A stretch of 64,000 nucleotides of DNA from Epithemia pelagica. Lineage: Eukaryota; Bacillariophyta; Bacillariophyceae; Surirellales; Surirellaceae. The notes beneath the pieces are model-generated. The model worked only from the letters and a program-made list of their open reading frames with translations. It was not told the DNA's origin and did no database searches. The stretch's first letter is position 1, and every line of letters starts with the position of its first letter. Where the stretch lies: NCBI GenBank assembly GCA_946965045.2, contig OX337228.1, positions 620,001 to 684,000 on the forward strand, given 5' to 3'. The position numbers and the translations under genes were made by a program. This document shows, in pieces, positions 57,377-64,000 of this stretch.

Positions 57377-58908
57377 AAAAAAGACGCCCTATTCACCAAG
57401 AATATCAGTTGCTTTAGTCGTATTATCTTCATCAGAAAAGATTCATAATATTATTTTAAATGGTCTGTGTACACAATACACATATGTAGTTGATGTGGCA
57501 ATGTAATGTCCATTGAAGATTCAAATCGATCAAAACAAATGGGAGCAACTGGGGTTCCCACGTTGGCGCAGTCAACCAATCTGATATGTGTGGTACGGAT
57601 ATCTTTGATATGTTCGTAACTTGGATTCTCATGTTGGAGACGTCGTTTCTGTTTTGAGATTTATTTCCCACTCAGCCTTTGCACATTCCATGAAATGCTT
57701 TCTTATACTCTAGGTAGTTCATAGGGGCATAATCGTTGTACTACGGGAGTCCACGAAACGGCCAATACTTTGAGTTACCGGAATGTCAACGAATAAGTGC
57801 TATCGAATATGTTTCTGTGCGTCGCGTTGACCCAGAAGTATTCTCTTTTATGTCTTTGCATAGAATTATTTCTATGTACTATACAGTGAAAGGTCATACG
57901 TGGAGGCTATGACTTGATTTCCCGCCTGCAGTCTCAACATGAATACGAATCAACAAGTTAAAATACATTTTTTGCCGATCATAATCAATGTGTGTGATTC
58001 ATAAATGTTGCTGGTAACTCTGCTCTAATGGAGGTATCGGAATGATTGCTAAGCTTTTGACCGACTTGCTCAAAGGGTAATTTGTCGAGAAAGTTCTTCG
58101 TTTAAATCGACGAACACAATCCCCTTGCTTCATATAAACTCGTAGTGTTTTGTGCTCTGTATAACAACCGTCGTACCTTCAGGTTCATGGAGTGATCCCA
58201 TCTAGCTGCGGCAGACAGATTCATCGTTCTTCGCTTTCGTCAGTCATTGCCAGCCTGCCTTACATGGATAGCTTCTTGATTCTGTCTTTGCAGCTGCCGT
58301 TCTAGTTCTTCATGAAGTAACACAGCTTCGTTGTGTGCTTGTTCAAGCGATAATTGTTCTTGGGAAGCAACGGCAGCATAGAATCGAGGTCGCAAGTTCT
58401 CACTGCTGCTCAAGGTGAACTGTAATCTTGTTGTTTTCCTGCTACCGTGGGCAACAAGAACGAGCTCAACCCGTGTAAAACAAAGTTAAGTTGTGTGCTT
58501 AGTCTTTACTTCTACTCGTAGCGATGGCTGTGATCCGTTGGATCATCGGCCGTTGGATAAAGTAGATTGGAGATCTTTTTGCGATCTTGTTGCAATCTTG
58601 GTTTCCTATGTATCGTCGTCCAGCCCGTTCTTGCCTGTCAGAATGTTTAGACGACGACAGTAATGGGATGCCACAGGATCTTGTTTCTCTATGTATTGGA
58701 CTGGTTTGGGCCGTTATTGTTGATGACGCGTTGCTCCAAGTGAGACTTGGTCGGCCCATTGGTTCATTTGTTCTGTTCCTGTCCTCAATGGAATAACGAT
58801 GGTAAGGTGGTACTCGTCTCTTGTCGGTCGAATCTTCTACTTCCGAATGCCGGTTCCGAATGCTGGTCGCACTTCTTCATTCACTGACCATATCTCATTA
58901 TTTCGAAC
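57377..58908. other. Stretch without a supported gene, including a probable copia LTR
   Basis: 57377-58400 shows nothing recognisable beyond short frames. The end next to 58909 should be the 3' LTR of the minus-strand copia element; on that strand it would begin TGTTCGAAATAATGAG at 58909. The other LTR is missing, so its length is unknown. Confidence 0.4.
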
Positions 58909-58909
58909 A

Positions 58910-58921
58910 CTCCCTCTCGGC
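58910..58921 (-). other. Candidate polypurine tract of the minus-strand copia element
   Basis: GCCGAGAGGGAG lies directly before TGTTCG on the minus strand and 16 bp downstream of the pol stop, the expected place for plus-strand priming. Confidence 0.45.
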
Positions 58922-58936
58922 CGAGTAGAGTCGATG

Positions 58937-60261
58937 TTACCATCCTTGTATGCTCTCGCGATGTTTCTCGAACGATGATTCGTTGAGGGATTTAGTGAAG
59001 ATATCTGCGGTCTGATCGTCTGTCGCGCACGGGTGAATCTCGATCTCTTTTCGTTCCACAAAAGATTTAAAATGGAACAACTTGGTGCACAGATACCGTG
59101 TTCTGGGTCTGTACTTGTATATTGTTGCGAGTTCAACTGCACCACTGTTATCTTCGAAGGCCTTGCAGTGTATATTGGGCGTCGTGGAGAGAATAGGGAA
59201 TCCCAAAACCTTCATCTCACGAGTGATGGCCATCAATGGAATGACGGTACGTAGCGCGTGCGACAAACTGATGATCTCTGCTTCTGTGGTTGATAAGGCT
59301 ATCTCTGACTGCAGTTTTGATTGCCAGAGGATGGGGCAACCTGCGTAGAAGACCACAAATCCCGTTCGAGACCGAGCCATGTCCTTGTTTGGGTGGTCGA
59401 GTTTGTTAAAAATTCCTGCAAAGTCCGCGTCGGCGAACACTTGGAAAGATTTCGTGGTGTCGGGTTTGAGTATCACTCCTTGCTTTCTTGTCCCTGCGAG
59501 ATAACGTGCTATGTGTTTGACAGCTTTCCCATGAATTGCTTTAGGGTTTTCGCAAAATCTAGCGCATTGGTGGACGGCAAAACTAATATCTGGTCTCGTG
59601 CTCTTTTCCAGGAAGTTGAGTTTCCCGATCGCCGACCTGTAATGGAAATGGTGATCAAATGCTTTCCCGTCTTGGTCTTGTCTCAAGCGTACTGTGGTAG
59701 GTGCCGGTGTTTCTTTCTTCTTTGTTGATTCGTCGGCAAGGTGAAGATCTTGGAGGATTGAGTCAATTAAATGTGGTTGAGTCAAGTGGATGGTGCCATC
59801 CTCTTTTCTGTCGATGTTGACCCCAAGAAAATCGTTGACTCCGTCTTCATAGGTCATTTTCAGACCACTATTCTCCATTGTAACAATCAACCGGTCGAGT
59901 TCTTCTTTGTCGGGACCCAACAATAAGGAATCGTCCGTATACAAAATGTATACGCATTTACCATGATAAAAGAGGCGCTCGTCGTGTGCACTTTGTTGGA
60001 AACCGACTTGCTTAAGTCGTTCCACGAGATGTTGATTCCATACTCGGGCACCCTGCTTCTGCCCATAGTAATTTTGCTTGATCTTGAGGATGTAGTCTTC
60101 TGCTCGCTGGTTTCCTTTTGTATCGAAGGTGAAGCTTTTCGGCGCTTCCATATACATATCAGTCTCGGCGACTGCTTGAGTATATGCCAGCACATAATCT
60201 ACCTGTTTGATGTGCCATCCTTGTGTGAGTGCCATAGTCAGGATGAATCTCACGACGGGCC
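58937..60261 (-). pseudogene. Copia reverse transcriptase - RNase H, 5'-truncated
   Basis: About 440 codons. RT: WHIKQVDYVLAYTQA, YGQKQGARVWNQHL, and VYILYTDDSLLLGPD (catalytic pair as YTDD rather than YVDD). RNase H: FADADFAGIFN, SEIALSTTEAEIISLSHAL, FEDNSGAVELA and DDQTADIFTKSL, then a stop at 58937. The frame is intact, but everything before PVVRFILTMALTQG is missing: at about 60262 the sequence changes to a piggyBac transposase fragment. This is a different copia lineage from the one at 27-42 kb. Confidence 0.8.
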
Positions 60262-60263
60262 AT

Positions 60264-61220
60264 TGGACCGCCTACTCTTTGTTCCCCAAGGACCAACTCG
60301 AAGAGGAGATGAAGGACTTCCCATCCGGTTCCTATCTCGTCATGGAGTGCACGGCACCTGAGATGGGAGTGAAGCTTGTAGCAATCGGATACAAGTACAA
60401 CTCACGGAAGGTCCTTTTCTTTGTCATGACCAAAAATGCCGGGAACACAATGCCGGGATCGCCTTACATTGCTCGATTTACCGATGATTTCGGCAATGTC
60501 AAAAGCCGGAAAGTCGAACGTCCTGACTGTATTTCGCAGTACTTTCGGTCCGCAAACAGAATTGATTGGCACAATCATTTACGCCAGGGTATCCTCCGTC
60601 TTTAGCACTACTGGAGAACAACTGATCCGTGGCTTCGTCTCGTTACAACAGTGTTTGGAATGACGGTGGTTGATTGTTTCCTTGGCCTGCGTTTTCATCT
60701 TCAAACAGAGCCATACTCGAGGTTCACGATCGACGACTTCGCGGACATGCTCGCAAACGACCTTCTGACGAATCCTTATGAAGATAATCGCGATAATCGA
60801 AAGGCAGGCATGTTACCAAACATCCCATTAACGCGTCGTCCACTGCTTTCGGTACAAACTGGTGGTTCTTCAACTAATGTGCCATCGAGCGTTCCCAATA
60901 CGGAGGCGTCTCCTACCTCCATCGTGTCTGAGCTCACCTACGATTCAATGTTTTGCCATGAGGTTGTGGAACAGGCAGAAAAGTCTTCATCTGACCAGCG
61001 GCCCGTAAAGCGCAAATGTGCTGTTTGTGGTAATGACACGAGATCAATGTGTGGGCATCCAGCATGCCGCAGTTTTACCAAGCTTTATCGTGGTCAAGCC
61101 AAAATTGGAATTCCTTTGTGTAAGCCGTCCCTGGGTTGTCGTGAAGGGCAAGTGCAGACTTGCCTTGAACAGCACATTTGCGCAGTTATTGCGGCAAGCC
61201 GAAAGGAAAACGGCAACTGA
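60264..61220 (+). pseudogene. piggyBac transposase fragment (copy of element 2)
   Basis: Nearly identical to 47568-48521 (FPKDQLEEEMKDFPSGSYLV to the Cys finger). It lacks the N-terminal half and the first two catalytic Asps. The third Asp context reads NRIDWHN instead of NRIDRHN, and GAG has become TAG at about 60603. Not functional. Confidence 0.85.
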
Positions 61221-61369
61221 TTTGTCCCGAACACGAGAACTACGACTCTATATTGTTACATGGCTTTACATATTATAGTAAGTAAGAACTTAAGAATGCA
61301 TTATTGATGAGAGTATAAAAACGAGATTTTAGTATTAACGCTTATGTCATGGAACCGGCCTACGAGATT

Positions 61370-61861
61370 CTAGTACTTTCCTGCTTGGGCCACTTCTCCC
61401 TCGCTTTGTGATGAAGCGACATGAACGTAGTCATCCCAACAACACTCATCCGCACAGTAATGACCATGGGCCCCATTGCCATCTTGGTGTCTAAGGAATG
61501 GGCAGTTTCGATCGTGAGCTCTCCTTTGACAAGGGAGCTGCTTTTCGAACGGAACTGGGATAACGACATCAGGCATTGAGTCATCCTTCTTGTCTCGACC
61601 AAACGCGCTAATTGACAGCATCCCACCATTGTTACTGTACTTTGAGCGCTGCATAAGAACGACACCTCGATCCACCACAAGCGTCCCCTTTTCGCCTTTC
61701 CCCCCCAGAGCGGCGTCTTGGACGTAGACATTCACACCCGCTTCGCCATAGATCGTTACACGGCTACCTTGGAGAAGAATCTCCTGCCCTTCGTCTTGCA
61801 TCACGTTGAACCCATTTGGAAGGAGAATTCGATTGTGCGATTCGTGCTCGTATTCCGACAT
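61370..61861 (-). pseudogene. Copy of the piggyBac element 2 accessory gene
   Basis: From ATG 61861 the frame passes the C run (seven bases here) and reads GEKGTLVVDRGVVLMQRSKY to DDSMPDVVIPV. There a 33-bp deletion relative to 48865-48900 shifts the frame. The first 110 residues therefore show the ancestral sequence better than the element 2 copy. Confidence 0.65.
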
Positions 61862-62370
61862 CGTCTTATTACGTCTATTGTAAATGTAACAAAAGGAGTG
61901 GTGAGACGAGACGAGACAAACGAGCAGTCTCACCGTGCAAAACAAGCTTTAGATAGACACTTACTTCTTGTCGCCTACTCCTAATTGGATTGTCAAATGA
62001 AAGTCTTTACTTAGATGAGATTGCCACTCGGATGGCCGATCAATTCTCTCCTCTCTGCACGAAAGGACGAACGCGTCCGCGATCCTTCAGGTCAAACGTA
62101 CAAAACTTCATTTGAGGTTTGGGGGAAACGGTGGGGACTGTCTACAATTGCCACTTGGGTTTAATTATGCCACCGTGACAGATTACTTAGGGAAAATTTC
62201 ATCCGTTGCGCCGCGTGCCTTCCTCATTTTACAGCGCGACAGATTTTTTCCTGAGAGGCCTGATCCCATCAACCAAACAAAACGAGTGACCGTGAAAAAG
62301 GGTGTCCACAAAAAACAAAAAGGATAGTATAGCAACGACAACACTATTGACGAGACAACAGCGAAAAGAT

Positions 62371-62886
62371 ATGTTGCTCTACATCGACAAGCGCCGGGTT
62401 AGTGCGCGGCTTCAAAGTCGCACCGACAAGAGTGTTGCGATGGCAACGGGTACGTCAAAACTCGCTCTGCGCCCCATCCATAAAGGTGCCCAGAAGAACA
62501 ACAAGAACAACAAGAACAACAAGAACAAGGAGAAGACGGTTACCAAGAAAGAGAAGGAAGAGCTCTTGGCCGGGTGTGATCCAATCAAAGCTGGTGGCTC
62601 ATCGATCCTCAAGATTCGCGACGACTTAGTTGAGCACGGATCGAACGGCGGAAGCAACACTCCATTGCGCCACACCAAGATCAAGTTTGCTGATGAACTC
62701 AGCCCAGTTTATGAGGAGCTCAAGAAGCCTTTATCACGTGTCTCACTCATAAGCAACGCTTCTACGCGCAGTGTCAACACTGCATCCTCTTGTGGAACCG
62801 CTGTCGATAGCGAGCTTTCCTTTGACTTTGCCGAGACCCAACAAGATGAGCATGACGACGTCTACAACCATTATGTGGCCTCCTAA
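62371..62886 (+). CDS. Copy of the element 2 FAETQ-motif gene
   Basis: 171 codons, same product as 49717-50232 (one silent difference seen near the end, GATGTC to GACGTC). The intact frame in both copies, while the transposase is broken, may only reflect how recent the duplication is. Confidence 0.6.
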   Translation: MLLYIDKRRVSARLQSRTDKSVAMATGTSKLALRPIHKGAQKNNKNNKNNKNKEKTVTKKEKEELLAGCDPIKAGGSSILKIRDDLVEHGSNGGSNTPLRHTKIKFADELSPVYEELKKPLSRVSLISNASTRSVNTASSCGTAVDSELSFDFAETQQDEHDDVYNHYVAS

Positions 62887-62924
62887 TGATCCTGTAGTAA
62901 GTCTTTTGTAGCGCTGACCTTAAA

Positions 62925-63900
62925 TTAGTCCAGACAGTTGTTTCATTAGTCACGCAACAGGGTTTCTGCCTTAGGAGCAGCGTAGTTGTCGCATACCTAG
63001 AAAACCTTTTGTCAAATCAATCATGACCTCATTCATCACAACCATGGATCCTACGTAAGATCTGAGACTGCTGATCCCTCAAGTAGAGCCTAAACTAAAA
63101 GATATGTTAATATCACGTACAGAGCCGCCATGGCCGGATATCGGCATGGCGTCATCGTTCGGTCGAAATCTCGTGTGCTGTTTGGTGCGTCGAAGAAGCG
63201 TCGAACGAGGATCGCATCTTTCATCACGACCATGGCGCCTACGTGAGATCTGAAACTTTCCAAACCTTATGTACATCTTAAACTAAACCATATGTAAATA
63301 TCACGTACAGAGCCGACATGGCTGAATATCGGCATGGCGTCATCGCTCGGTCGAAAGCTCGTGTGCTTTTTGGTGTGGCGAAAAAGTGTCCATCAATGAT
63401 CATCTCGTTCATCACAACCAAGGCTCCGATCTTTGATCTGATATGTCGGATCCCTAAACTAGAACCTAAATTAATAGCCTATTAAGTAGGACGTCCGAAG
63501 CGGCCATATTCATGGAGCCGCATCTCGTCATCCTTCGGTCGAAAATTTGTGTGGCGTGTGGTGCGTCGAAAAGAAGGGTCCATCGATGGTTGGCCATTGC
63601 ATCACGACCATACCGCCGATGGTCGATCTGATACGCCCGATCTCTAAAGTAGAACCTAAATTAGTAGCCTATTGAGTAGGACGTCCGAAGCGAACGGATC
63701 CGTGGATTCGCATCTCGTCATCCTTCGGTCAAAAACTCGTGTGGTGTGTGGTGCGTCGAAAGGAAGCGTCCATCGATGGTTGGCCATTTCTCCATGGCCA
63801 TACCACTGATGGTCGATCTGATACGCCACATCTCTCACGTAGAGCTTAAATTAGTAGCCTATTAAGTAGGAAGTCCAGAGCAGACGGATCCGTGGAGCTG
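62925..63900 (-). repeat. Tandem array of about 190-bp units, third location
   Basis: Copy of 50270-51250. The unit near 63470-63530 (TTAATAGCCTATTAAGTAGG, then GGCCATATTCATGGAGCCGC) differs from the corresponding 50820 unit and matches units of the 24-kb array better, suggesting exchange between units. Confidence 0.8.
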
Positions 63901-63926
63901 CAGGACGGCGAATAACAATGCAAATC

Positions 63927-64000
63927 TCATGCGGTACGTGCCGCGTCGAAAAATCGACGCAATGGGATGAAAGCTCGTTTGAATCCTATGCTTAGAGATA
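63927..64000 (-). CDS. End of the array-associated ORF (partial)
   Basis: Last 24 codons (to FFDAARTA and TGA), identical to 51273-51346. It runs off the right edge. Confidence 0.45.
   Translation of the reverse strand, partial: SLSIGFKRAFIPLRRFFDAARTA

Overview
This window looks like transposon-dense nuclear DNA from a eukaryote, most likely a diatom (inference). The signs are GT-AG introns of 70-90 bp, Ty1/copia polymerases of the diatom CoDi style (protease motif DSHADT), piggyBac transposases with conserved introns, a DIRS/Ngaro-like tyrosine-recombinase (YR) retrotransposon, and a secreted Pro-Thr-Ser/Lys-Ser repeat protein resembling cell-wall or silica-associated proteins. There are no operons, Shine-Dalgarno sites or CRISPR arrays. 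I recognised no tRNA or rRNA.

Region 1 (1-23,140) is one minus-strand YR retrotransposon split by a 15,561-bp DNA transposon at 1655-17215. The retroelement half at 17218-23140 holds gag-like, pol, reverse transcriptase and RNase H segments. The half at 1-1654 holds the rest of the RNase H-side domain and the recombinase. The inserted element has terminal inverted repeats starting CATCTAAGG, a 2-bp TC duplication, and subterminal ATGCGC motifs. It carries three gene blocks: (a) a plus-strand gene (3539-9925) with RING-type zinc fingers, a His/Gln-rich linker and a C-terminal domain with an HxD...H...GR pattern like 2-oxoglutarate/Fe(II) dioxygenases; (b) a minus-strand DDE transposase (14102-10299) of the CACTA/CMC kind with an N-terminal C2HC finger; (c) an unrecognised plus-strand gene (14677-16664). 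A leader with nine CGCT-(N8-11)-AGCG palindromes precedes gene (a). All three genes have broken frames, so this copy is decaying. It is my main candidate for an undescribed system.

Region 2 (23,141-27,187) holds a short coding fragment, a tandem array of units of about 180-200 bp, and a 206-bp TTC microsatellite.

Region 3 (27,188-44,517) is a second nest. A minus-strand gene with a SET domain and a C-terminal RGD..HAG..N.R.H domain is cut by a Ty1/copia element (27378-42157, 240-bp LTRs). The 3' LTR of that element is itself cut by a piggyBac element (34615-42003) flanked by CTAG. Removing the insertions rejoins both the LTR and the host frame.

Region 4 (44.6-51.7 kb) is a second, broken piggyBac element followed by the same tandem array, inverted. 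The piggyBac elements here share a three-gene layout: transposase (+), a protein of about 190 aa (-), and a basic protein ending in an FAETQ motif (+).

Region 5 (51.7-58.9 kb) has a small TA-flanked MITE, short repeats and the Pro-Thr-Ser/Lys-Ser repeat gene, the best candidate for an ordinary host gene.

Region 6 (58.9-64 kb) holds a truncated copia pol on the minus strand. It is fused at about 60,262 to a near-identical copy of the 47.57-51.35 kb block, which runs off the right edge.
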